39,593 nucleotides of DNA from an uncultured Bacteroidia bacterium (GTDB lineage: Bacteria; Bacteroidota; Bacteroidia; Bacteroidales; Prolixibacteraceae): assembly GCA_903918045.1 (NCBI GenBank), contig CAIXCY010000061.1, positions 1-39,593 of the forward strand, written 5' to 3'. The translations under genes and the position numbers were made by a program. Of this stretch, positions 31,713 through 39,593 are shown one piece after another (within the stretch, counting starts at the first letter, position 1; every line of letters begins with the position of its first letter). The notes under the pieces were generated by a model. The model did not search any database, was not told the DNA's origin, and saw only the letters and a program-made list of their open reading frames with translations.

Positions 31713-33551
31713 ATGAAAAGAGCATATAAAATATTTTTCAGTCTGCTCATGCTTTTGGGTATGAGCAATTGTAAAAACCAGATGATTGAATTGAACACAA
31801 ATCCGGAGTTGTTGACTTCTACCAACCCGATTTATGTATTTACGAGCGCAACACAGGACTGGAACAACAATTCCAGGCAGCACCTGATGGGTAAATATGG
31901 CGGTGTTATGTCGTTGATGCAATATTTAGTGCCGAATACAGGAGGCAACGAAGGTAGTTATGCTTCGCCTGCAAAAACGCTAAATCCTAATATATTTCTT
32001 CCATATTACAGCGATTATTTTTCAAATTACGGCAACAAACTGAAATATCTGATTGATGTTGTTATTGCCACTCGTATTGACAAGGACCGCTATCAGAGCC
32101 TTGCTGCAGTTTCAGAAATTCTTCAGACTTATGAGGCCTGGCTTCTTTTCGACACTATGGGGGCAGCTCCCTATAAGGAAGGTCTTCGGGCTCTGGAAGG
32201 GATCAATACTCCTAAATACGATTTGTTCGAAGATTTGTACAAGGAATTTGATGCTACCATTAAAAAGAACGTTGCTCTATTGGCCTCTGCGCCTGTGAAC
32301 CAGGTTGCATTGGGAAATAACGATTTCTTTTACCGCGGAGATATTGCCAAATGGGCTAAATTCGGGAATACCTTAAGAATCAAAATGGCGCAGCGCTTCG
32401 AAAAAGTCGATAATGCGCATTATCTTTCAATTGTCGCTGAGGCATTAACCGCAGCAGGAGGTATTATCTCAAGCAATGCAGAATCGTGCATCTATTTCCA
32501 CAATATCGAATTCAATAATGACACATGGGATACTGCAACCCTTACTTATCAGTATTGTGCCGGCAATTCATTTGTCTCTTTCCTCAGCGATAATAAGGAT
32601 CCCCGGCTTAACTTACTTGTTCGTCCGAATGGATTTGGTCAGGGTAATAATAATGCTGCCAACGATCAGGTGGGTACCCAGCTCTCAACCTATGTCCCGG
32701 CATTTGCGACAGACCCTTTGTATGCAAACTATGCAAAACGGTACATTGGTATGCCGGCAGCGCCCGATATGAAAGGTGTTCTTGCTGCACGCGAATACGT
32801 GAATTTTGTAATCTCTACCGTAACTCCTCAGGTAAGTTTTAGTGTGCGTGCCGTTTCCCAGATTCAAAGTCGTTTCTTTGTTAAAAATGGTGGAAATGCA
32901 ACGACTGCAAACGGTGAAAGGAATATTGATTATCCTATTGTAACTAATAATGATTTAATCAAACTATTCACTCCACAGATTACCTATCCGGAAGTTTGCT
33001 TTATGATGGCTGAAATCGCAGAAAAGGCTGGTGCCGCAACGGGTAACAAAGATGCGAAAACGTGGTACGAGGATGGTATTCGCGCTTCGATGACCCTTTA
33101 TCAGGAATGGGGTGTCAGAATGAAAGTTCCTGCCGCGTATGAAATAACTGCATCTGACTATGCACCAATAACTGGCCCAAAAATTGATGCTTATCTGGCT
33201 CAGTCACAGGTGGCTTATGCCGGAGCTAAAGAGCACAAACTGCAACTTATTGTTTCACAGGCCTGGGTAAACTTCTTTATGCGACCTGAAGAAGCATGGG
33301 CTACCTGGAAACGTACCGGATATCCTGTCTTTAAGGCAAACTACACCGACGCAAATCCAACAGACGGAACAGCCTTCCTCGAAATGCCGGTCTCTGGTGG
33401 TACAAACTTGCTTATACCTCGTCGTTCGGTATTACCTACCCCCAATACTGCAAATGTTGCCAATTTTAATGCAGCGGTAACAAAATTAACGGCAAAACCT
33501 GAATACCTGCAACCTAATTTAACCCAGGGTCGTATCTTCTGGGATAAATAG
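31713..33551 (+). CDS. susD: SusD/RagB-family outer-membrane glycan-binding lipoprotein (SusD-like group 2)
   Basis: 612 residues. The signal peptide ends GMSNC with lipid-anchored Cys20. The sequence fits the second SusD group (RagB/SusD-like 2): NTNPELLTSTNPIYVFTSATQDW at the start, LAAVSEILQTYEAWLLFDTMGAAPYKEGL with the tetratricopeptide-type helices, FYRGDIAKWAKFGNTLRIKMAQRF, and ITYPEVCFMMAEIAEKAGAATG near the C-terminal third. The protein covers the barrel of the partner SusC and captures the sugar. It ends in a strong hairpin, so susC-susD probably form a closed operon controlled by the ECF/FecR pair. Confidence 0.93.
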   Translation: MKRAYKIFFSLLMLLGMSNCKNQMIELNTNPELLTSTNPIYVFTSATQDWNNNSRQHLMGKYGGVMSLMQYLVPNTGGNEGSYASPAKTLNPNIFLPYYSDYFSNYGNKLKYLIDVVIATRIDKDRYQSLAAVSEILQTYEAWLLFDTMGAAPYKEGLRALEGINTPKYDLFEDLYKEFDATIKKNVALLASAPVNQVALGNNDFFYRGDIAKWAKFGNTLRIKMAQRFEKVDNAHYLSIVAEALTAAGGIISSNAESCIYFHNIEFNNDTWDTATLTYQYCAGNSFVSFLSDNKDPRLNLLVRPNGFGQGNNNAANDQVGTQLSTYVPAFATDPLYANYAKRYIGMPAAPDMKGVLAAREYVNFVISTVTPQVSFSVRAVSQIQSRFFVKNGGNATTANGERNIDYPIVTNNDLIKLFTPQITYPEVCFMMAEIAEKAGAATGNKDAKTWYEDGIRASMTLYQEWGVRMKVPAAYEITASDYAPITGPKIDAYLAQSQVAYAGAKEHKLQLIVSQAWVNFFMRPEEAWATWKRTGYPVFKANYTDANPTDGTAFLEMPVSGGTNLLIPRRSVLPTPNTANVANFNAAVTKLTAKPEYLQPNLTQGRIFWDK

Positions 33552-33569
33552 TTAATTTCTAATAAGTTC

Positions 33570-33611
33570 AATTTAAGAGAGGTGATCTTACCAGAAAGCC
33601 TCTCTTAAATT
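33570..33611 (+). terminator. Hairpin ending the SusC-SusD operon
   Basis: AATTTAAGAGAGG (33570-33582) pairs perfectly with CCTCTCTTAAATT (33599-33611), a 13-bp stem with a 16-base loop, beginning 19 bases after the susD stop. It lacks a clear T-run, so it could also stabilise the mRNA end. Confidence 0.6.
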
Positions 33612-33816
33612 ACCTGGGAAACCACTCCGCTTCCCGGATTTAATTATTATCATTCATAAGTCAAATTAACATTTGATTCTCCTGTATTTTGTAATTCGAA
33701 AAAGAAACTGGCAATCATTTTTTTTGATAGGAAACATTATTGATTGACTACTTTCTGATTATTTTATTGCTCTATTTAACCTTCCCTGGAATCGGTTCGC
33801 ATAAACCAAGGCACAT

Positions 33817-33824
33817 TATCTTTG
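33817..33824 (+). promoter_or_regulatory. Candidate -7 box for the ROK gene
   Basis: TATCTTTG fits TAnnTTTG exactly. It lies 63 bases before the start codon, predicting transcription from about 33831. The -33 region (around GGTTCG at 33794-33799) is a poor match. Confidence 0.4.
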
Positions 33825-33886
33825 CGTTTAGGCGATTTTTTGTTTGCAGCTAGCATAAAAACCCGCTGGATAATCTTATTCAAAAG

Positions 33887-35161
33887 ATGAAGAAATTGAA
33901 ACAAAACAATACTTCTGGCAGTGCCAATATATCTAACTTTGAAATATGCAAAATCACTCAAAAGAAGAAAATTCTGAGTTTCCTTCGTTTAAATGGATAC
34001 ACCTCAGCCCCTGAATTATGCATATACTTTAAAATTAGTCTGCCTACCTGCATTGTCTGGCTAAATGATCTGATTTTATCAGGAAATGTTGTAAACATAG
34101 GAACAGGACAATCAAGCGGAGGGAGAAAACCTAACCTTTATGGATTGCCTGAAAATGGCTATTATGCAATTGTTTGCGATATTGGACGTTACTGTTCAAG
34201 TATAACCATTATGGATTGTTTCAGTAAATTTGTTACTCCAATAATTCAAATTAGTACCAATGCGGACGATTCTCTGTTGGTAGACAAATTATTTGAGGAG
34301 ACGAATAAGCTTCTTAATCATTACCATATTCCTGATCAAAGAATATATGGTCTGGGAGTGTATATGCCCGGGCTAATCAATTCGGAGGAAGGTATTAATT
34401 ATTCGATCAAAGATATAACCCGTCGAAATATTGGCCAGGATCTGAAACGAAGGTATAACAACAAAATGATATACATCGATAATGACGCGAGAATGCACGC
34501 TTTCGGGGAATTATATTTTGGTTCAGCCAAAGCATATAGAAATGCCATTGTAATTCACTGGAGCTGGGGTATTGCATTCGGAATAATTGTAAATGGACAG
34601 CTTTGTAAAGGTAAGAATGGCTTTGCAGGAGAATTCTCACATATTCCCATTGTTGAAAATGGAGAATTGTGCATGTGCGGGAAGCGGGGGTGTTTGCAAA
34701 CAATTGGCTCCTCCACGTACATCATGAAACGTGTGAAACAGGGATTTGCTGATCATGCGGTCACTTCGCTGATTAATCAGTTTGAGAATCATCCGGAGAT
34801 GGTAACACCCGAAGATGTGATTCATTTAGCCCGGCATGGAGATGAATTCTGTATTTCGATTTTGAATGAGGTCGGAAGTGCCATGGGGAAAGGGCTCTCA
34901 TATATCATACAATTGCTGAATCCTGAGGCAATAATTTTTAGTGGCCCAATTTCAAAAGCCAAACAGTATGTGCTATCGCCTATTCAGCAGTCAATCAACC
35001 GCTTTTGCATTGAACGAATTTCAGGAAGCACCAAGCTGGTTGTTTCAGAAATGGGCGACCGCTCTGCTTTTCTAGGTACCTGCGAAATGATCTTTCAAAA
35101 GGTTTTTAATGAAATCGATCTTCCCGTGATTAATCATTCAAAAATTCAGAAAATAATTTAA
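33887..35161 (+). CDS. ROK-family transcriptional regulator (NagC/Mlc-like)
   Basis: 424 residues. An N-terminal winged helix-turn-helix (about 22-80, with ILSFLRLNGYTSAPELCIYFKIS and a linker SGGRKPNLYGL) precedes a ROK sugar-kinase-like domain. The ROK signature appears as GEFSHIPIVENGELCMCGKRGCLQT (about 248-272), whose His and CxCGxxGC cysteines bind the structural zinc. GVYMPGLINSEEG and IDNDARMHAFGELYFG are also typical. The N-terminal phosphate motif, normally DxGGT, reads VCDIGRYCSS, so kinase activity is unlikely and a repressor role fits. Position beside SusCD and rhamnosidases suggests that it responds to a sugar or sugar phosphate from the same glycan, in parallel to the ECF/FecR system. 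Confidence 0.9.
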   Translation: MKKLKQNNTSGSANISNFEICKITQKKKILSFLRLNGYTSAPELCIYFKISLPTCIVWLNDLILSGNVVNIGTGQSSGGRKPNLYGLPENGYYAIVCDIGRYCSSITIMDCFSKFVTPIIQISTNADDSLLVDKLFEETNKLLNHYHIPDQRIYGLGVYMPGLINSEEGINYSIKDITRRNIGQDLKRRYNNKMIYIDNDARMHAFGELYFGSAKAYRNAIVIHWSWGIAFGIIVNGQLCKGKNGFAGEFSHIPIVENGELCMCGKRGCLQTIGSSTYIMKRVKQGFADHAVTSLINQFENHPEMVTPEDVIHLARHGDEFCISILNEVGSAMGKGLSYIIQLLNPEAIIFSGPISKAKQYVLSPIQQSINRFCIERISGSTKLVVSEMGDRSAFLGTCEMIFQKVFNEIDLPVINHSKIQKII

Positions 35162-35285
35162 AGGGGCTATCTTTCAGTTTGTTGGGTCCTGTTGAGATTT
35201 GTGCAGCCTACGATATAGCCTGAAGAAGCTCCGGTTTAGAATCTATTTTCAACAATTAATATGTTTTTCTCTGGACTTAAATTCG

Positions 35286-35594
35286 CTATAACAACCCTTC
35301 AATCAAAATATCTTCATCAAGCTCCTCCCAATGTATCCCTTCCCCATCACCAATAAACCTCCAGTTTTCCCGTTGTTCCTGAGTAGCGTCCCTGAGTGAT
35401 GGAAACCAGTCAATCGGAATACTAAGTTCACGACCATCTTCCAAAATCACATGTAGTTGTATCTCATCAAACCTAATGCTAACTGCATTTGATGATTTAC
35501 TAAAGGTTAAAATACTCATCCCATTTCGCTTTAAAAAGTTCTGCATTATATAAAAGAAAAATCTATAGCCTTTTGTTTTTAGTATTGTTGGCAC
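35286..35594 (-). CDS. DUF2442 protein with a DUF4160-like N-terminal remnant
   Basis: 102 residues from a GTG start. Residues 26-102 (from MSILTFSKS) are a DUF2442 protein: IQLHVILEDGRELSIPIDWFPSLRDATQEQRENWRFIGDGEGIHWEELDEDILIEGLL is in effect the whole family signature. Residues 1-15 (MPTILKTKGYRFFFY) instead look like the start of the separate DUF4160 family, whose genes usually lie directly upstream of DUF2442 genes. The simplest reading is an in-frame deletion that removed most of a DUF4160 gene and fused its start to DUF2442. Translation may still start at 35519 for DUF2442 alone. The pair has been proposed to be toxin-antitoxin-like, without firm proof. It lies on the opposite strand to the surrounding glycan genes. 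Confidence 0.75.
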   Translation of the reverse strand: MPTILKTKGYRFFFYIMQNFLKRNGMSILTFSKSSNAVSIRFDEIQLHVILEDGRELSIPIDWFPSLRDATQEQRENWRFIGDGEGIHWEELDEDILIEGLL

Positions 35595-35806
35595 GATCTT
35601 TCTACAATTATACGAAATTGAAAAGATTTTTATATTCTATTAATAATCAGGAAATACGATTCTAAAAGGAATAAATCAGCCCTCTTATAATTAACAGGGA
35701 ATCCCGACAAACAGGATTCTGAGATTGAGAAATATTTTGTTTAATCGTGACGTTTAAAATGAAACGTGTATTTTTACCAGCGTTAACTAAACACAACACA
35801 AACCCA

Positions 35807-36919
35807 ATGACAAAAGATACTCCACCCGTTTTTATGGAACGTGTCACCTCTGTAGACGTCTTTCGCGGTTTTACGATGTTTCTCCTGATCGGCGAAAGCA
35901 CAGGTCTCTATGGCCATATCAGTTCAATTGAAGGGAGCTCCATCATGCGATTTCTCGGCATGGAGCTCCATCATCATGAATGGCACGGATTGAATTTCTG
36001 GGATCTGATCCAGCCGTTCTTTATGTTTATCGTTGGAGTGGCCATCCCTTTTGCCGTTGCCAACCGCGTGAGGAAGGGAGATTCCAATAAACAAATTTTG
36101 CACCATGCCGTAAAGCGCTCTTTGTTGCTCCTATTTCTGGGCTGGGCTTTGTACTGCATCGGACCGGGTGAAATCGTGTTCAGGTTCCAGGATGTTCTTG
36201 CCCAATTATCAGTGACTTATCTGGTGGCCGTCCTAATCAGGCGAAAAAGTTTCACCTTTCAGTTGATTTTTACGCTGGTCACTCTACTGTTGACAGATCT
36301 TGCATATCGGTTCTTCCCGGTCGATGGGTTTAACCAGCCGTGGGAGGCTTATCATAATTTAGGCGCCTGGATGAATATTAAAATTGAAGGGGTGGAAAAA
36401 ACAAGTGTCTGGGCATCAATTAATGCCATACCGACTATCGCTCACACGGTATGGGGTGTTTTATTCGGTCAGCTTTTGATGAGTGACCGACCTGCAAAAA
36501 AGAAAATTCAGTTAATGGTGATGGCCGGTTTGGCTGCACTATTCATTGGCTTTTCGCTCGACTGGATGAATATCACCCCGATTATCAAAAAGATCGCCAC
36601 CTCCTCTTTCGTTTTTGCCAGTGGTGGATGGGCTATCCTGGCACTTTGCCTCTTTTACTGGGTGATTGATGTAAGGAAATTATTTGCCAAAACCTCCAGA
36701 TTCTTTATCATTGTAGGGATGAATTGCATTGCGATTTATCTTTTTTTTGAGATCGGTGGGGCCCATTTGGTTAAGGAAGTATTTACCCCATTTACAAAGT
36801 TGATGTTTTCGTGGAGTGGTAACCTGACAGTAGATATCGCAACCAGTATTGGTACGTGGTTTTCTTTGTGGTATTTTTGTTACTGGCTTTATAAAAATCA
36901 TATTTTTATAAAAATTTAA
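35807..36919 (+). CDS. DUF5009/HGSNAT-like membrane acyltransferase
   Basis: About 370 residues from MTKDTPPVFM. The open frame extends to a GTG at 35747 and an ATG at 35759, but those residues are not family-like. The motif RVTSVDVFRGFTMFLLIGE opens the first membrane helix. It is typical of the DUF5009/heparan-alpha-glucosaminide N-acetyltransferase-related family, together with the His-rich LHHHEWHGLNFWDLIQPFFMFIVGVAIPF. About ten hydrophobic helices follow, among them LLLLFLGWALYCIG and FIIVGMNCIAIYLFF. Relatives move acyl groups across the membrane onto sugars. In glycan loci they may remove or add acetyl groups, but the substrate is not known here. It lies 52 bases upstream of the GH106 gene on the same strand and is probably co-transcribed with it. 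Confidence 0.82.
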   Translation: MTKDTPPVFMERVTSVDVFRGFTMFLLIGESTGLYGHISSIEGSSIMRFLGMELHHHEWHGLNFWDLIQPFFMFIVGVAIPFAVANRVRKGDSNKQILHHAVKRSLLLLFLGWALYCIGPGEIVFRFQDVLAQLSVTYLVAVLIRRKSFTFQLIFTLVTLLLTDLAYRFFPVDGFNQPWEAYHNLGAWMNIKIEGVEKTSVWASINAIPTIAHTVWGVLFGQLLMSDRPAKKKIQLMVMAGLAALFIGFSLDWMNITPIIKKIATSSFVFASGGWAILALCLFYWVIDVRKLFAKTSRFFIIVGMNCIAIYLFFEIGGAHLVKEVFTPFTKLMFSWSGNLTVDIATSIGTWFSLWYFCYWLYKNHIFIKI

Positions 36920-36971
36920 CGATTGACTAACAAATTATAAAACACATCTAACTGGATCTAAATTTCTGATA

Positions 36972-39593
36972 ATGAATAATATTGTTAAATTATTGACCTG
37001 GTGCTTAATTCTGGTTCTTGCTGTGTCTTGTGCATCTGCAACTTCGAAAACTTCAATATCAAACCTTCGCAGCGGTTTTGTAACTCCCCCCGACTCTATC
37101 CAAACCAGTGTTTACTGGTACTGGATCTCAGACAACATCTCCAAAGAAGGGGTTATCAAGGACCTTCAGTCAATGAAAAAGGCAGGTATTAACCGGGCAT
37201 TTATTGGGAATATCGGGTTAGATGATGTTCCTTACGGGAAAGTGAAGATGCTAAGCGAAGCCTGGTGGGACATCCTTCATGCAGCGCTGAAAACAGCTAC
37301 AGAACTTAATATAGAGATTGGAATTTTCAACTCACCGGGTTGGAGCCAGTCGGGCGGACCCTGGATCAAGCCGGAAGAGGCGATGCGTTACCTCACCGCA
37401 TCAGAACTGCGCGTTAAGGGTCCGCGTAGACTTTCCCAAAAACTCGATAAACCAATTGAGACCTTTCAGGATGTTAAGGTGATTGCCTGGCCGGTTCCGA
37501 AGGATGACCAGCTGGTTTTGAATACTCAAAACGGGAAAATAACCGCTACTCCCGACGTAGGAGATCTCTCAGCCCTTACTGATGGAAATAAAAAAACGGG
37601 GATTAAATTTCCTGTCGGTAACGAATTTACCCTTAATTTCGAGTCAAAAGAGTCGTTTACCGCACGCACTCTTTCTGTTCGGCCAACGGAATATCCGATG
37701 CATGTGAACGCCATTTTTCAGGTGAAGGAGACAAACGGGACCTATCGCACCCTTTCTGAATTTGAGATCAACCGTTCAAACCCGGCATTGAATGTAGGTT
37801 TTGATCCGTTTGCCCCTGTGGTCGTTTCATTTCCTGCTACAACATCAAAAAACTTCAGACTCACAATAAAACATACAAAACCCAATGGCGGGCTTGCTGA
37901 AGTGACAATCGGAGCCGCCCCCCGTGTGGAAAGATTCAGTGAAAAGACCTTAGCCAAGATGCACCCCACGCCATTGCCATACTGGAAAGATTATCAGTGG
38001 CCGGCGCAACCTGAATCAGACGACAAGTCGACAGTCATTGATGGCTCAAAGGTGGTCGATCTCACAACTTTCGAGGCAGCTGATGGAACCATAAACTGGG
38101 ATATCCCTGAAGGCGAATGGGTTATTCTCCGAGCCGGGATGACACCAACAGGCACTGTAAACAGTCCTGCATCACCCGAAGCCACTGGCTATGAAGCTGA
38201 CAAGATGAGTAAAAAGCATATTGAAAAGCATTTTTATAGCCACATAGGTGAGATTCTTAAACGGATTCCCGAGGCAGACCGGAAATGTTTCAAGGTAGTT
38301 GTGCAGGATAGTTACGAAACCGGCGGACAGAATTTTACCGATGGATTTTTGGATGCGTTTAAACAAAGGTATGGTTACGATGCAGTACCTTACCTTCCTG
38401 TCTATCGGGGAATGGTCGTTAACAGTGAACAGGCTTCTGACCGTTTCCTTTGGGATATGCGCCGCATGGTAGCAGACAAAGTTGCGTACGATTATGTGGG
38501 AGGCTTACGTGAAATCAGCCATAAACATGGATTGCACACCTGGCTGGAGTGTTATGGCCATTGGGGTTTCCCAAGCGAGTTTCTCATGTATGGCGGTCAG
38601 TCGGATGAGATCGGAGGCGAATTTTGGAGCGAAGGTGAACTTGGCGACATCGAAAACCGCGCTGCAACATCCTGTGGCCATATCTATGGAAAAACAAAAA
38701 TATCTGCAGAATCAAATACTTGCGGCGGCGGGGCTTTTAGCCGCTATCCTGGAAAGATTAAGCAACGCGGCGACCGGTTTTTTGCCGAAGGGATCAATAA
38801 TACACTCCTTCATGTTTATATCTCCCAGCCTTATGAAGATAAAAATCCCGGTTTAAATGCCTGGTTCGGTAACGAATTTAACCGCAAAAACACGTGGTTT
38901 TCTCAAATGGATGTTTATACACAGTATCTTAAACGGACAAATTACATGCTTCAGCAGGGACTGAATATCGCCGATGTGGCCTATTTTATTGGGGAAGACG
39001 CCCCGAAAATGACCGGAATCGCCGATCCTGCGTTGCCTGTGGGTTATCAGTTTGACTATATGAATGCAGAGGTCATTGAAAAGTATATGACAGTAAAAGA
39101 TGGTCTGATCACCTTGCCGCATGGTACCCAATACCGGATCCTTGTCTTGCCAAAACTTGAAACGATGCGCCCCGAGGTTTTGGCAAAAATTAAACAACTG
39201 GTCAATGATGGTGCGGTGGTCCTTGGTCCTGCACCAAAACGTTCGCCGAGTCTGCAAAACCAGCCGGCAGCCGATCAGCAATTGCAGCAGATGGCTTCTG
39301 AACTTTGGGGAGATGTGGATAGCAAAACGATCAAATCACGTAAAGTTGGGAAGGGGATGGTCCTAAACGGAATGGATATGCAGGAGGCTTTTGCACTTAT
39401 TGGATGCACCCCTGACTGCATTTTGCCTGAAGATCGCTCGATTCATTACGGTCACCGGTCACTTAAGGAGGGCGATATTTACTTTATTACGAATCAGACT
39501 GCCGAAACAAAACTGGTTACCCCGGAGTTCCGCGTAAAAGGAAAGCAGCCTGAACTTTGGGAGGCAACAACCGGGCGAATCCGTAACCTAAAG
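36972..39593 (+). CDS. GH106-family alpha-L-rhamnosidase, lipoprotein (3' truncated by window end)
   Basis: 874 codons are open to the end of the window without a stop; family members usually exceed 1000 residues, so the 3' end lies outside. The signal peptide ends LAVSC, with Cys20 as lipid anchor. GH106 features include SVYWYWISDNISKEGVIKDL (about 46-65), IGIFNSPGWSQSGGPWI (about 116-132), the region around MTPTGTVNSPASPEATGYEADKMS, and KHGLHTWLECYGHWGFPSEF followed by GGEFWSEGE, which supplies the acidic catalytic-site candidates. GH106 enzymes remove terminal alpha-L-rhamnose, for example from rhamnogalacturonans. A second rhamnosidase (GH78-type) lies 11 kb upstream. It probably shares an operon with the acyltransferase. 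Confidence 0.9.
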   Translation, partial: MNNIVKLLTWCLILVLAVSCASATSKTSISNLRSGFVTPPDSIQTSVYWYWISDNISKEGVIKDLQSMKKAGINRAFIGNIGLDDVPYGKVKMLSEAWWDILHAALKTATELNIEIGIFNSPGWSQSGGPWIKPEEAMRYLTASELRVKGPRRLSQKLDKPIETFQDVKVIAWPVPKDDQLVLNTQNGKITATPDVGDLSALTDGNKKTGIKFPVGNEFTLNFESKESFTARTLSVRPTEYPMHVNAIFQVKETNGTYRTLSEFEINRSNPALNVGFDPFAPVVVSFPATTSKNFRLTIKHTKPNGGLAEVTIGAAPRVERFSEKTLAKMHPTPLPYWKDYQWPAQPESDDKSTVIDGSKVVDLTTFEAADGTINWDIPEGEWVILRAGMTPTGTVNSPASPEATGYEADKMSKKHIEKHFYSHIGEILKRIPEADRKCFKVVVQDSYETGGQNFTDGFLDAFKQRYGYDAVPYLPVYRGMVVNSEQASDRFLWDMRRMVADKVAYDYVGGLREISHKHGLHTWLECYGHWGFPSEFLMYGGQSDEIGGEFWSEGELGDIENRAATSCGHIYGKTKISAESNTCGGGAFSRYPGKIKQRGDRFFAEGINNTLLHVYISQPYEDKNPGLNAWFGNEFNRKNTWFSQMDVYTQYLKRTNYMLQQGLNIADVAYFIGEDAPKMTGIADPALPVGYQFDYMNAEVIEKYMTVKDGLITLPHGTQYRILVLPKLETMRPEVLAKIKQLVNDGAVVLGPAPKRSPSLQNQPAADQQLQQMASELWGDVDSKTIKSRKVGKGMVLNGMDMQEAFALIGCTPDCILPEDRSIHYGHRSLKEGDIYFITNQTAETKLVTPEFRVKGKQPELWEATTGRIRNLK

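Larger units (their letters stand above)
33552..33886. other. Intergenic region between susD and the ROK regulator
   Basis: Apart from the susD hairpin and a -7 box for the downstream gene, this 335-base AT-rich stretch shows no gene, repeat or RNA that I can support. The break suggests that the ROK gene is a separate transcription unit. Confidence 0.6.

Noticed and set aside
35747-35806. Upstream GTG/ATG starts for the DUF5009-like gene
   Set aside because: The extra 20 residues are polar and Lys/Asn-rich, unlike family N-termini, which begin only a few residues before the RVxSxDxFRG motif.

Overview
The window comes from the Bacteroidota. The signs are a SusC/SusD outer-membrane pair with an ECF sigma/FecR regulator, promoters of the TTTG-N20-TAnnTTTG type, lipoproteins, and almost no Shine-Dalgarno signals. 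A complete aerobic/anaerobic protoheme pathway beside several glycosidases suggests a free-living, polysaccharide-degrading member of the Marinilabiliales/Prolixibacteraceae type rather than a gut Bacteroides. That placement is inference.

Layout. Positions 1-391 are the end of an rRNA operon (23S 3' end, 5S, terminator). Positions 399-4338 hold spacer repeats and two divergent glycosidase genes: a five-bladed-propeller enzyme on minus and a GH116-type lipoprotein on plus. Positions 4349-19668 are a minus-strand run of heme genes. In transcription order these are an MDR oxidoreductase, hemH, hemF, a response regulator, a histidine kinase, hemA, a hemC-hemD fusion, hemB, hemL, hemE, hemN, hemG and a four-helix membrane protein. 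Together they cover every step from glutamyl-tRNA to protoheme. The block carries both oxygen-dependent (HemF) and oxygen-independent (HemN) coproporphyrinogen oxidases and a built-in two-component system. A candidate small RNA or attenuated leader with its own promoter and terminator lies just upstream (19734-19857), followed by a papain-like lipoprotein peptidase.

Positions 21242-39593 are a plus-strand polysaccharide utilisation region: a GH99/GH71-like enzyme coupled to a GH78-type rhamnosidase, ECF sigma, FecR, SusC with an STN signalling domain, SusD, a ROK repressor, an HGSNAT/DUF5009-type acyltransferase, and a GH106 rhamnosidase that runs off the end. Two rhamnosidase families point to a rhamnose-containing glycan. 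A minus-strand DUF2442 gene carrying what looks like the first residues of a DUF4160 protein interrupts this region.

The most interesting points are the small RNA/leader at 19734-19857, the repeated operator-like sites on the hemA promoter (14436-14504), the two-component system inside the heme cluster, and the DUF4160-DUF2442 junction. All names rest on reading motifs by eye; no database search was run.
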